In this document: piece after piece, positions 1 through 7,949 of the stretch | Layout of the letters: each line of letters starts with the position of its first letter | How positions within the stretch are numbered: position 1 is the first letter of the stretch | NCBI GenBank assembly: GCA_946613705.1 | Contig: CAMOFU010000029.1 | Location: 1-14,904, forward strand | Length of the DNA stretch: 14,904 nt | Direction of reading: 5' to 3' | From: an uncultured Clostridia bacterium | GTDB lineage: Bacteria; Bacillota; Clostridia; Oscillospirales; Ruminococcaceae | Program-made: the position numbers and the translations under genes | Notes under the pieces: generated by a model | Told to the model about the DNA's origin: nothing | The model's database searches: none | The model's input: only the letters and a program-made list of their open reading frames with translations

Positions 1-10
1 TTTTATGCTT

Positions 11-748
11 TTACTTTATCATCTCTTCATATATCGCAGACACCTCGTCGATACCGCCCGCGGCAACGAGCTTGCCTTTTTCAAGGATTATCGCCTTGTT
101 GCAGAGCCTTCTCACCTGTGCGAGCGAGTGGGACACGAACAGCACGGTAACGCCCGAGTCGAACATACCCATTATCTTCTTCTCGGATTTCTTCTTGAAC
201 TTTGCGTCGCCTACCGAGAGCACCTCGTCAAGTATAAGGATATCGGGCTCTACGAGTGTAGCTATCGAGAATCCGAGACGCGAGCGCATACCCGAGGAAT
301 AGTTCTTTATCGGCACATCTATAAACTCCTCGAGCTCTGCAAACTTCACGATATCGTCGAACCGCTCATCGACGAACTGCCGCGAATAGCCCAGCACCGA
401 GCTGTAGAGGTATATGTTCTCCCTGCCGGTGTACTGCGAGTCAAAGCCCGCGCCCAGTTCGAGCAGCGGCACCAGTCTGCCCCGCTTGACCACGTTTCCC
501 TCGGTCGGCTTGAACACTCCCGCGATGACCTTCAGCAGTGTGCTCTTGCCCGCGCCGTTGAGCCCGAGTATGCCCACGCGGTCGCCCTTTTCGACCTTGA
601 AGCTGACATTCCTCAGCGCCCAGAACTCGTTGTATTTTATCTCTCTTTTCAGGAATTTTATCACATATTCCTTGAGGCTGTCCACCTTTTCCTTGCTGAG
701 GTTGAACTTCATCGAAACGTCGTTTACCTCAACTGCATAGTTTGGCAT
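11..748 (-). CDS. tagH: ABC exporter ATPase, TagH/Wzt type
   Basis: This is the nucleotide-binding subunit of a polysaccharide or teichoic-acid exporter. It hydrolyses ATP at the cytoplasmic face to drive export through the permease encoded just upstream. In the 245-residue product I see Walker A GLNGAGKS (62-69), the LLELGAGFDSQYTGREN stretch (95-111) typical of Wzt/TagH ATPases, the ABC signature SSGM (151-154), Walker B LILDE (171-175) and the switch His in VSHS (H207). The ATG at 746-748 has an AAGGAAG ribosome binding site a few bases upstream, and the gene follows the permease after 15 nt. The protein stops right after the ATPase domain. Bacillus subtilis TagH carries a long C-terminal extension and O-antigen Wzt often has a carbohydrate-binding domain, and both are missing here. 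The TAA stop at 11-13 is inside the window, so the gene is complete. Family assignment is secure; the exact cargo is inferred from the neighbours. Confidence 0.93.
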   Translation of the reverse strand: MPNYAVEVNDVSMKFNLSKEKVDSLKEYVIKFLKREIKYNEFWALRNVSFKVEKGDRVGILGLNGAGKSTLLKVIAGVFKPTEGNVVKRGRLVPLLELGAGFDSQYTGRENIYLYSSVLGYSRQFVDERFDDIVKFAELEEFIDVPIKNYSSGMRSRLGFSIATLVEPDILILDEVLSVGDAKFKKKSEKKIMGMFDSGVTVLFVSHSLAQVRRLCNKAIILEKGKLVAAGGIDEVSAIYEEMIK

Positions 749-763
749 ATGATCTTCCTTTCA

Positions 764-1546
764 TCAGATGTGGAGAATAAAGCTGTCCTGCTTCCACTTG
801 AATATAGCAAAGCCTATTATCATCAGCGCAGCGCTCACACACAGCGGCATAAAGAACCAGTACGGCTCGGTAAACATCGAGCTGCCGTATACCGCATCCC
901 TGAAGCACTTGATTATCGCATACAGCGGATTTAGCCTGAACACCCATGCTGTGCCTGTTTTTTCAAGTCTGCTCGCATCGTAGAATATGGCGCAGGTGTA
1001 CATTATCAGCATCAGCGCCACGTCCCACAGATACTCCATATCCCTGAAGAACACAGATACGGTCGAAAGTATCATGCCGACGCCCAGGGTAAACATAAAC
1101 AGTATCATCAGCGGGAATATCGCCGTGAGCGTCCACCAGTTCGGATAGACACCCAGTACCACAGAAACTCCCACCAGCACTATCAGCGAGATAGCAAATA
1201 TGATAAAGTTGTAAATAACGCTTGACAAAGGGTAAATATACTTCGGCACATAGACCTTCTTTATCATACCCGAATGCCCTCTGATCGACTTCATCGCGGT
1301 CTTTGTGCCGTTCGAGAAGAAGCTGTAGAGCAGTCTGCCCGTAAGCACATACACGGGGAATGCGCGGTCGCTCCTGCCGTAGAAGGTAGAGAACACCAGC
1401 GTAAGCACCATCATAGTGAGCAGCGGCTCCAGCATAGTCCAGATGATACCGAGGTAAGACCGACGGTATTTCAGCTTGATGCCCTTCTTGACCAGCTCTC
1501 TCAGAAGAAAGCGGTATTTCTTGAAGCCGTCTATATATTTTGTCAT
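764..1546 (-). CDS. tagG: ABC exporter permease, TagG/Wzm type
   Basis: This is the membrane subunit (ABC-2 type) that pairs with the ATPase encoded immediately downstream to export a lipid-linked polymer across the cytoplasmic membrane. The 260-residue product starts with a basic amphipathic N-terminus (KKGIKLKYRRSYLG), characteristic of TagG/Wzm proteins, followed by about six hydrophobic segments. The first begins near IIWTMLEPLLTMMVL and the last lies in the C-terminal LCVSAALMIIGFAIF. An open frame extends upstream to a TTG at 1570, but the ATG at 1544-1546 is preferred: it starts the conserved domain and lies one base after the TAA of the preceding gene (TAACATG), an arrangement suited to translational coupling. 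The ribosome binding site is weak (AGGA, about 11 nt upstream). The stop is TGA at 764-766. Position at the end of the operon matches the export step. Confidence 0.92.
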   Translation of the reverse strand: MTKYIDGFKKYRFLLRELVKKGIKLKYRRSYLGIIWTMLEPLLTMMVLTLVFSTFYGRSDRAFPVYVLTGRLLYSFFSNGTKTAMKSIRGHSGMIKKVYVPKYIYPLSSVIYNFIIFAISLIVLVGVSVVLGVYPNWWTLTAIFPLMILFMFTLGVGMILSTVSVFFRDMEYLWDVALMLIMYTCAIFYDASRLEKTGTAWVFRLNPLYAIIKCFRDAVYGSSMFTEPYWFFMPLCVSAALMIIGFAIFKWKQDSFILHI

Positions 1547-1547
1547 G

Positions 1548-3545
1548 TTATTCCGATTCCTGCCTTTCAATACTGAACAGCTCGTTGTTTATCCTGTCCG
1601 CGATGCTCTTTTCATATCTCCAGAGCAGCTCTGCGTCCGCTGCGGGAAGGTCAAACATAGAAACGTCAGCCCTCAACCTGCCCTCGGGGAGCTGCGGCTT
1701 ATAGGAGCAGTAGAGCGTATCGCCGCCCGTGCCTGCCATTAACAGCATCTCCTTGGCTGTCGGCGGCTGCTTCTCTGCGGCAGCACCGAGTATAGATGCC
1801 GCGATATTCAGCCCCGTGCCGCCCTCGTAGGGATAAACGAACTTATCACACCCTGCAAGCACCAGCAGCGGTATCGACCTGCTGATAAAAACTGCCGTGC
1901 TGCTGTCCGAGAGCCTGCCGCTGGCACGCTCGCTGTCCTCGAGCACATTCAGATACATCTTGGCATCGGCGTGCGAAGCCCTGTACTCATCGAAGCACTC
2001 CTTTACAGCTGCGGCATCATCGGCATTTGCCGCTATCGCATAGATCATCTCCGAGGCGCCGCTCGCAAGCGGGATAAGCACGCAGTCAAACGGCATATAG
2101 ACCGACGGTGCGGCGACCATCAGCTGCCTGCCGCCGTCCTCCAGCAGTATCGGCTCTGTCCTGTCACATATCAGCGTTTTCCAGCTGCGGCTGTAGGCTA
2201 TCGGCATAGGTGAGGTATTTTTGAGCCTGCTGCCCTCGCCCTCCAGAAGCAGCGTCCTGTCATAGATCTCATTGATAAGCGCCGCCAGCCTGTCGGGAGC
2301 ATAATACCCCTCAAACAGCTCCGCCTCGCTCGGCGTAGCATAGATCCTCAGCCCGGTATGCATATACCCCGCGAACCTGTGCCTGAACTGATTGACGGTA
2401 TTATAGACCGTAACGGCATCAAAGTCATCGCTTCCGAGAGAGCGGAGTATCTCATACTTCCAGATCTGCTTCTCGGTCAGCTCTTCGTTTGCTGCGGCCT
2501 GAAACTGCATATCGCCCTGCGAGAAGGTATAATCCCCCCGCATGATGACCCTTGTGCCCTCGGCAAAGCTTGCACAGAGCTTGGTCTGTGTCGTGGCATA
2601 GGCATACACGGTAACGCTGTATTTATTCCTGTCGATACGGTCGCAGAGGTTCCTCAGCGCAAGAGCATTTCGGCTCGGGATATTGAGAAACGAGATGAAC
2701 ACGAGCTTCTCGCGGCTGCTCTTTTCAAACTCAAAAAAGCTGCCCTCGCCGAAGAACATCGCCCCGATGATATTGTCCAGGGACGTTTTCCTGTCGGGCA
2801 CGTCGTCACCGAGATAGCTGCCGCTCTCCTCCTGCTCCTCGCTCTCAACGTCAGCCGCGGTATCTGTATCGGAGTACTGTTCAAGTATCCGCTCTATATC
2901 GGCAGCGCTGTATTTAGCGGGCTCGGTCTGCACATCGCTGTCGGCAGCAGCTTCCTCCTCTGCCTGTATGCCGTAATATGCGGGGTCTGCCGCACGGATA
3001 AGTCTGCCGCCGAAGAAATCATCTATAAACAGCCGCTCCTTCAATCTTTCGAGCACTGCCTCATTTGCACAGAGCAGATAGCTTGCCTGCGGTATTATAC
3101 GGTTGATGCTGTTGAATACGGTCTCTTTATAGGCTGCCTCTTCATCTTCCGAGAAGAGTATGCTCTTCTGGTCGATAAGGCAGAGAAGCACCTGCTTGTC
3201 ACGCTTAACGAAATACTGCGGCAGCCGCCCGTCCGAAATGATATACTTCGACACAGCAAGAGCCTTGACATACTCATCGGAATCGGACGTAACGAACCTC
3301 ACATCAAGCCCTGCCAGACGCTCCTTCAGCTTTTCATATCCGCTGCTGAACTTGGACACGGCAATGATATGCGTGAACTTATCGGCGATGCCCGAGCCGA
3401 TCAGCTCGTCGAGCAGCAGCGCCGAATTGCCCGCAGGAGTGAGCATATTGTGCGCGGCATACATTATCGCTCTGTCGTTGATACGCTCCTGCATATAGGC
3501 ATTGGATCGGCAGACCCGATCGAGCTTCTTTTCCTGATCTGTCAT
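1548..3545 (-). CDS. Degenerate glycerophosphotransferase/GT-B-like protein
   Basis: The product (665 residues) is probably a non-catalytic relative of the glycerophosphotransferase-GT4 fusion encoded at 9774-12101. Residues 21-27 (RINDRAI) match RIDDRII of the fusion, and KYIISDGRLPQYFVKRDKQ (100-118) matches KYLITDTSFTTRYIKKEGQ. Where the fusion has the active-site WHGTP, this protein has IDQKS (124-128), so the catalytic His is replaced by Asp125. There is no TDYSS nucleotide-binding motif. A Glu/Asp/Ala-rich linker (about 195-250) stands where most of the first domain should be. A GT-B-like C-terminal half follows from about 280. Its YEGGTGLNIAASILG segment aligns without gaps to the fusion's YEALGLTMLEADTLG, but the second Glu of EX7E is Ala582. 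The start ATG overlaps the upstream TGA by four bases (ATGA) and has a clear AGGGAG site. It could instead be a divergent enzyme with another chemistry. Confidence 0.8.
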   Translation of the reverse strand: MTDQEKKLDRVCRSNAYMQERINDRAIMYAAHNMLTPAGNSALLLDELIGSGIADKFTHIIAVSKFSSGYEKLKERLAGLDVRFVTSDSDEYVKALAVSKYIISDGRLPQYFVKRDKQVLLCLIDQKSILFSEDEEAAYKETVFNSINRIIPQASYLLCANEAVLERLKERLFIDDFFGGRLIRAADPAYYGIQAEEEAAADSDVQTEPAKYSAADIERILEQYSDTDTAADVESEEQEESGSYLGDDVPDRKTSLDNIIGAMFFGEGSFFEFEKSSREKLVFISFLNIPSRNALALRNLCDRIDRNKYSVTVYAYATTQTKLCASFAEGTRVIMRGDYTFSQGDMQFQAAANEELTEKQIWKYEILRSLGSDDFDAVTVYNTVNQFRHRFAGYMHTGLRIYATPSEAELFEGYYAPDRLAALINEIYDRTLLLEGEGSRLKNTSPMPIAYSRSWKTLICDRTEPILLEDGGRQLMVAAPSVYMPFDCVLIPLASGASEMIYAIAANADDAAAVKECFDEYRASHADAKMYLNVLEDSERASGRLSDSSTAVFISRSIPLLVLAGCDKFVYPYEGGTGLNIAASILGAAAEKQPPTAKEMLLMAGTGGDTLYCSYKPQLPEGRLRADVSMFDLPAADAELLWRYEKSIADRINNELFSIERQESE

Positions 3546-4048
3546 TTGCTGCCGCTCCCTTCCGATGCTGATGCTGCGGCTTCAAGCGCCTGCCGCAGCT
3601 CTCTCTTGGTACAGCCGATGATGAGCTTGTCTGCGCCCTCAGCCCTGCCGACCGAATACAGCGTGAAGAAGCCGCCGCTGTCGCATTCGGGCAGGGTCAG
3701 CACCATTTTGCTGTATTTGTGGGCGATCGCTGCGCCTACCGCTCCCGATACGAAAGAGCAGCCGCTCAGTCCCACACTGCGAAGCACGCCCTTCCTCCTG
3801 TCTGCCATAAGCTCATCAAAACAGAAGCACGGGTGTATCTCAAAGCCCTCACCGTTCAGCTCGGCTATCGTTTTTACCAATAGCCTGTAGGCGCTGTCGG
3901 AGCAGTTTTCCGTCTTCACCATCAGCTGCAGCCCGCTGCTGTATACCGCCACGCCCTCTGCGGGCACGAGCGAGCTGCCGCAGACAGCAGCCTCGGTAAG
4001 TATGTATCGGACGTCGTCCCGTCCCTTGACAGTCAGTGTATTATTCAT
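3542..4048 (-). CDS. Unrecognised 168-residue protein of the surface-polymer operon
   Basis: I do not recognise this protein and assign no function. It is soluble by composition, with no signal peptide and no convincing membrane segment. The middle has a small-residue-rich stretch (GLSGCSFVSGAVGAAIAHKYSK), which could be a buried helix of an alpha/beta fold, and the tail is Ala/Ser/Gly-rich. Three consecutive ATG codons (4054, 4051, 4048) compete as start. An AAAGGG ribosome binding site at 4057-4062 is only 2 nt from the first, 5 nt from the second and 8 nt from the third, so the third or second is favoured. The start overlaps the final GATGATGAATAA of the degenerate LicD gene, and its TGA overlaps the ATG of the next gene. 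It is therefore tightly coupled on both sides to genes for two apparently non-catalytic paralogues. That suggests a structural or regulatory partner (inference). Confidence 0.8.
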   Translation of the reverse strand: MNNTLTVKGRDDVRYILTEAAVCGSSLVPAEGVAVYSSGLQLMVKTENCSDSAYRLLVKTIAELNGEGFEIHPCFCFDELMADRRKGVLRSVGLSGCSFVSGAVGAAIAHKYSKMVLTLPECDSGGFFTLYSVGRAEGADKLIIGCTKRELRQALEAAASASEGSGSK

Positions 4049-5261
4049 CATCATATCCCTTTATCACGATAGGCTCCATATGCTCGGGCGGTATCATAGT
4101 CCTGATCTGAGCGGCAAGGTCTTCCCTGCCCTCACGCCTGAGCTCCTCCAGCATAATGTCAAGTATCTCGGGATCGAAGCACAGCCCCAGCCCGAGCTTA
4201 TAGTTCTTCATCAGCTTCTCACGGTACGGAGCAAGCAGTGCCTTCAGCTCGTCGTGCCTGCCCTGCCGCCGCAGCCTTACAAGCTCGTCCTTTATCGGCG
4301 CATAATGCTCATAGAGGTCGAAGCGGTCGCCCGTTCTGAACAGAAGATCCCAGTAATGCTTGATCGTATCGACAAGCGGCTGACCCTCCTGCTGCTTGCG
4401 GATATAAGCCTCTCTGTGTCTGACATATTCATCAAGCGGCAGTGCAAAGCTGTCTATCTGCCGCATATATTCCTTATACGGTATCTCGGTATCGACGATG
4501 ACATAGCTTGTCAGCCTGCGCCCCGACAGGCGGCGCTTCATATAGCCCCTGCCGTAAAGCGAGATAAAATACTGCTCCTTCGGCACGGGGAACTCCCGTC
4601 CCTCGAGCGTCGTCATCTGCGGCTCATCGAACCAGCTGCGGTAATAATGGTGCCGCTCTGTCCTGAAATACTTCGAGAAGCAGCGCTCAGCATCGGGGTT
4701 ATCATAGGTCTTGCAGAACTCGTCGAACATATCCTGCGTGAATCTCAGCCTTTCCCCGGGGCTCTTCATCTTCGCTCTGGTGAGTTTCTCGTAAAACTCG
4801 TTCTTTCGGTTCACCTCGCGCTTGCCCTCGGCAAAGGTCATCTCAAAGCCTGTCTCCTTTACGGTCGCCAGCTTCGATCTTATCCTGTTCGAGGGGAAAT
4901 CCCTCAGCACGCTTATCGTCACCGCAAGACCGTAATGGGTGTAGTGGTGGCAGTTGGGCAGGTCAAGGTAAAGCGTATTATCGTTGACATATCTGCACCC
5001 GAAGTTGCCGAACCGCGGCTCATTGAGCCAGCTCTCGAGCGATCTGCCGTCGGGCTTTTCCTGCTCGAACGCCTCCATGAATCTGAGCAGCTCGGGCACG
5101 CGCATTATCACCTCGGCATTGAGGCGCTCCTCACCCATATGGTTCTTCTGCACCGCCTCCAGTGCCGAGTTCTCGTGCAGAAAGTAGGTTATCCCGTGTC
5201 TGCGGCAGATATCGTCCACCTCGGTAAGCAGCGTAAAGAGTGCTCTTTGTATCTCTGTCAT
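4041..5261 (-). CDS. LicD-family protein lacking the catalytic acidic motif
   Basis: This 406-residue protein is a paralogue of the LicD protein encoded just upstream. The N-terminus VDDICRRHGITYFL lines up with IDAICKKHGITYYL of that neighbour. The next segment should read GGTALGAVR followed by PWDDDMD, the nucleotidyltransferase-fold motif that binds metal and substrate. Here it reads HENSALEAVQ and then EERLNAE (residues 44-50), so the acidic cluster is gone. The second conserved stretch (VEFMVMD in the neighbour) reads AVTISVLRD (113-121). The frame is intact throughout, which argues for a retained non-catalytic role rather than decay. An upstream start at 5315 is possible, but the ATG at 5259-5261 has a strong GGGAGGG site (5271-5277) 9 nt away and starts level with the neighbour's domain. 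The TAA at 4041-4043 overlaps the start region of the following gene. A helical C-terminal part resembles that of the neighbour. Confidence 0.82.
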   Translation of the reverse strand: MTEIQRALFTLLTEVDDICRRHGITYFLHENSALEAVQKNHMGEERLNAEVIMRVPELLRFMEAFEQEKPDGRSLESWLNEPRFGNFGCRYVNDNTLYLDLPNCHHYTHYGLAVTISVLRDFPSNRIRSKLATVKETGFEMTFAEGKREVNRKNEFYEKLTRAKMKSPGERLRFTQDMFDEFCKTYDNPDAERCFSKYFRTERHHYYRSWFDEPQMTTLEGREFPVPKEQYFISLYGRGYMKRRLSGRRLTSYVIVDTEIPYKEYMRQIDSFALPLDEYVRHREAYIRKQQEGQPLVDTIKHYWDLLFRTGDRFDLYEHYAPIKDELVRLRRQGRHDELKALLAPYREKLMKNYKLGLGLCFDPEILDIMLEELRREGREDLAAQIRTMIPPEHMEPIVIKGYDDE

Positions 5262-5277
5262 ATCCTTGCGCCCTCCC

Positions 5278-6921
5278 TTAAAGCAGCGGTGCAGCCTGCA
5301 CCACCTGCTCGTCAACGCCGCAGGCTTTCAGCTTCTTGCGCATCTCGTTGAGCAGTATGCCGTTTCTTGTCTTCTTCCTCGCACGGAGGTATGCGGCTAT
5401 GCCCTCCTCCTCGCGGCCGAGCTTGAACAGCACATCGCCGCGAAGCTTCATCAGCTCGCCGTCGTCGGGATATCTGCCGACGAGGGTATCTGCCTCCTCG
5501 GCAAGCTCCTCAAGACGGGCTGTATCATTTGCCGCAGCGATCCTTACGATCATTCCGCATCGGATAAGATCTATCACATCGGGATACTTAGGGAACCACT
5601 CGGCGCAGATCCTGCCTGCCTCGTCAACAGACTTGTGATCGTATATCGCTATCGAGATATCACGCACCGCATTCATAAGCTTCTCGGCTCTGAGTATATC
5701 ATCGGAGGGATTGCGGTGGAAGCGGTATATTTTCAGTATCTTCCTTGCCTGATAATACTTGCCCTCGACGATCAGCAGCATGAGTGCCGAATAAATGATA
5801 TCGTCCCTTACATCGACGAACACCTGCCACTTGTTATAGTCGCCCGAAAGCTGCACCGACAGATATCCGCCGAGCGCTGTACGCAGCTCCTTGTAGCGCT
5901 TCTGCGCGAGCAGCGTTCTCAGGTCGATGCCTTCAAGGTCGTGCTCTATGCGCATCCTGTGCTTGACGGCGAAGAGCTTCAGGCGGTTCTGATTGTTCTT
6001 CTCGCGGTAGTAAAGTATGTCAACGCGGTTCTTCTTATATTCCCAGTAATTGTCAAGTGCCTGCTGCTTGTCCATGAACTTGAGATAGTCATCTATATAG
6101 TTGACATAGCTCAGTGTCAGGCTGTGCAGCGAGGTGTGAGTCTCCTGCTCCTGCACCTCGGGAATATACATCCAGGTATCGCCGTAGGCTTCTCTGAATA
6201 TCCCCTCTGCGCAGCTGCCGACAGGAACAAGCACGTCCTCAAACTGTTCAAGCCGCGGGGTGCCGTAATTCTTCCGCTCATACATCAGTATCCGCAGTCC
6301 CCACCGCAGGCAGTAGTAATCGCACTCCTCGTCTGTATCGCTGTAGGAGAAGATCTTGTCTTCGAGCAGTCCCAGCACATATGCCCTGCCCTTCTCCTCC
6401 ATCAGATCGAGATAATACTTATATGTATCGTAGTCAAAGTCAGAGTCATAGTTCACGATCTGCCTGTTGACAACGAAATAAGAGGTCAGCAGCTCGGTAT
6501 ACACCAGCAGCAGCCTTCTGAACTCCTTATACTTCTCAGGGTCCTTCGGCACGGGGTCCATCACCATGAACTCAACGTGCTGCCCGCAGGCTGCGCCCGC
6601 AAGTGCCTGCGAGCGGTATATGGTCGTGGTCTCCTTATCGACATAGCGCAGGATAGGGTTGCGGTAAAGCTCGTTGCGGTCGGTCGATGCGAAGCCGCGG
6701 TCGGGCCTTATCTCGCTGTCTATCACCTTTTCGAGCTTCTTCCAGTTCTCACGGGTGATATATAAGTCCATATCATCGTCCCAGGGCAGGAAGCCGTTGT
6801 TGCGCACAGCCCCGAGCGCTGTTCCGCCTGCGAGATAGTATGTTATGCCGTGCTTCTTGCAGATCGCGTCGATCTCTTTAAGCAGCTTCAGCAGGTTTTC
6901 CTGAACAGGAGTCACGTCCAT
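5278..6921 (-). CDS. licD: LicD-family phospho-head-group transferase with helical-repeat tail
   Basis: LicD proteins transfer a phospho-alcohol head group, classically phosphocholine from CDP-choline, onto teichoic acids or glycans in the cytoplasm. In this 547-residue product the catalytic N-terminal domain is well preserved: KKHGITYYLAGGTALGAVR (22-40), PWDDDMDLYI (46-55) with the acidic triad, and VEFMVMDPVP (116-125). The region from roughly 310 to the end is helical. It ends in a TPR-like segment (DDGELMKLRGDVLFKLGREE, then GIAAYLRARKK), well beyond the usual LicD length and probably for protein contacts. The start ATG at 6919-6921 has an AAAGGAGAGA ribosome binding site directly upstream. 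The gene lies 47 nt after the OCD-family gene and 16 nt before the preferred start of its degenerate paralogue. No choline kinase or uptake gene is present, so the substrate may be the product of the upstream aminotransferase/cytidylyltransferase genes (inference). Confidence 0.88.
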   Translation of the reverse strand: MDVTPVQENLLKLLKEIDAICKKHGITYYLAGGTALGAVRNNGFLPWDDDMDLYITRENWKKLEKVIDSEIRPDRGFASTDRNELYRNPILRYVDKETTTIYRSQALAGAACGQHVEFMVMDPVPKDPEKYKEFRRLLLVYTELLTSYFVVNRQIVNYDSDFDYDTYKYYLDLMEEKGRAYVLGLLEDKIFSYSDTDEECDYYCLRWGLRILMYERKNYGTPRLEQFEDVLVPVGSCAEGIFREAYGDTWMYIPEVQEQETHTSLHSLTLSYVNYIDDYLKFMDKQQALDNYWEYKKNRVDILYYREKNNQNRLKLFAVKHRMRIEHDLEGIDLRTLLAQKRYKELRTALGGYLSVQLSGDYNKWQVFVDVRDDIIYSALMLLIVEGKYYQARKILKIYRFHRNPSDDILRAEKLMNAVRDISIAIYDHKSVDEAGRICAEWFPKYPDVIDLIRCGMIVRIAAANDTARLEELAEEADTLVGRYPDDGELMKLRGDVLFKLGREEEGIAAYLRARKKTRNGILLNEMRKKLKACGVDEQVVQAAPLL

Positions 6922-6968
6922 TCTCTCCTTTGCTTGCTATTTACTGTCCGATGCTTCCGTAGGTCAGC

Positions 6969-7925
6969 TCAGACCCAGAACTTGTCTGTCGGCGGGTCGA
7001 GACTGATCTCTGTCCCGACACCCTCGCACATCTCGTAGATCTTGTTGGCAAAATTCATATCGTGCATCGAGAGCCCGACGTTATAGGCGATTATTCTCTC
7101 GCTGTCGCTCTCTCTGCCTGCTGCCCTGCCCGCGATAACGTCCGCCACCTCGGCATGGTACTTCCACTTATCGTAATACTTGAACCCGCGCACATGGGCA
7201 TCGTCATCGCAGAACACCTTGTCGAATGCAAGATCGCACCCCAGGAACCCGCGCAGATGAACAGCGTCCACCAGCACGCCCTCCTTGAAGCAGTCTGCGG
7301 AGCAGAAATCGCTGTCGGTATAGGTAACGGCGGAGATTATAACATCGCTGCCCCTTACCACGTCCTCATATGTATCAACATATACGAACTCGGCATTCGG
7401 ATAGTTCTTTCCGTCCTCGCCCTTGAAATACCTGGTATAAAGCTCATGCTGATCCTTATATCTGAGCACCTTGATCTTCAGCGGCCTGTCGGGATACATC
7501 GCAAGCAGCACCTTCATAGCGGCTCTGCCCGTATTGCCGAGACCCATAACACCGATCTCATAGAAATCCTTTACCGCAAGCGTCCTGATCGTATGTGCAG
7601 CCACAGCGCCGGTGCGCATCGTGGTTATCCAGTTGCCGTCCATGATAGCCTTGGGGGTGCCTGTCTTATAATCATACAGCATGATCTGGCTGTCCAGCGC
7701 AGGAACTCTGTCAAGATGCCTTGTGATGACCTTAACTCCGCCCGCGTCGAACTGCGGGAACAGGCAGGGCATAACGTTGAAGAACGAATCGTTCTCAAGG
7801 TGCAGGCTTATCTTCGGGGGAAGGATAGCCTCGTTCTTGTGCATGAGCATTTCCTCCACCCACTCATAGCATTTAACGGGGGAGATATCGAGCTTCTTGA
7901 TGTCGCTGAATGTGATTACCTTCAT
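6969..7925 (-). CDS. Ornithine cyclodeaminase/mu-crystallin/alanine dehydrogenase family enzyme
   Basis: The product (318 residues, the usual family length) is an NAD(P)-dependent enzyme of the ornithine cyclodeaminase/mu-crystallin superfamily. That family includes ornithine cyclodeaminase, archaeal alanine dehydrogenase and SbnB-type N-amino-acid dehydrogenases. Visible motifs are PPKISLHL (36-43), FNVMPCLFP (49-57), GGVKVITR (62-69) with the conserved Lys65, YKTGTPKAIMDGNWITTMRTGA (86-107) with Arg104, and the Rossmann glycine motif GLGNTG (128-133). The gene sits 24 nt after an aminotransferase that would consume or release alanine/pyruvate, so an alanine dehydrogenase-like role that regenerates the amino donor is plausible. 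Sequence alone cannot separate this from cyclodeaminase or imine-reductase activity, and no arginine or proline metabolism genes are nearby. The ATG at 7923-7925 is preceded by AAAGGC-type sites. Family assignment is strong; substrate is unknown. Confidence 0.88.
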   Translation of the reverse strand: MKVITFSDIKKLDISPVKCYEWVEEMLMHKNEAILPPKISLHLENDSFFNVMPCLFPQFDAGGVKVITRHLDRVPALDSQIMLYDYKTGTPKAIMDGNWITTMRTGAVAAHTIRTLAVKDFYEIGVMGLGNTGRAAMKVLLAMYPDRPLKIKVLRYKDQHELYTRYFKGEDGKNYPNAEFVYVDTYEDVVRGSDVIISAVTYTDSDFCSADCFKEGVLVDAVHLRGFLGCDLAFDKVFCDDDAHVRGFKYYDKWKYHAEVADVIAGRAAGRESDSERIIAYNVGLSMHDMNFANKIYEMCEGVGTEISLDPPTDKFWV

Positions 7926-7949
7926 AGCCTTTGACCGCCTTTCGTTGAA

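Noticed and set aside
5..934. Plus-strand open frame opposite the exporter genes
   Set aside because: It is antisense to tagH and the end of tagG, which have clear domains; no ribosome binding site or family resemblance.
1547..1570. TagG start at the upstream TTG
   Set aside because: It would lie inside the previous gene, has no better ribosome binding site, and the ATG at 1546 fits the domain start.
2358..3890. Long plus-strand open frame of about 510 codons opposite the degenerate transferase and orphan genes; similar long antisense frames at 4002-5351, 5266-6765 and 9423-10499
   Set aside because: They lie wholly opposite well-supported minus-strand genes, show no recognisable motifs and have skewed His/Leu/Arg-rich composition. 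They are explained by codon bias of GC-rich genes leaving few stops on the other strand.
6969..7925. True ornithine cyclodeaminase in proline or arginine metabolism
   Set aside because: No amino-acid metabolism genes are nearby; the context is glycan modification and the family covers several reactions, so only the family name is supported.
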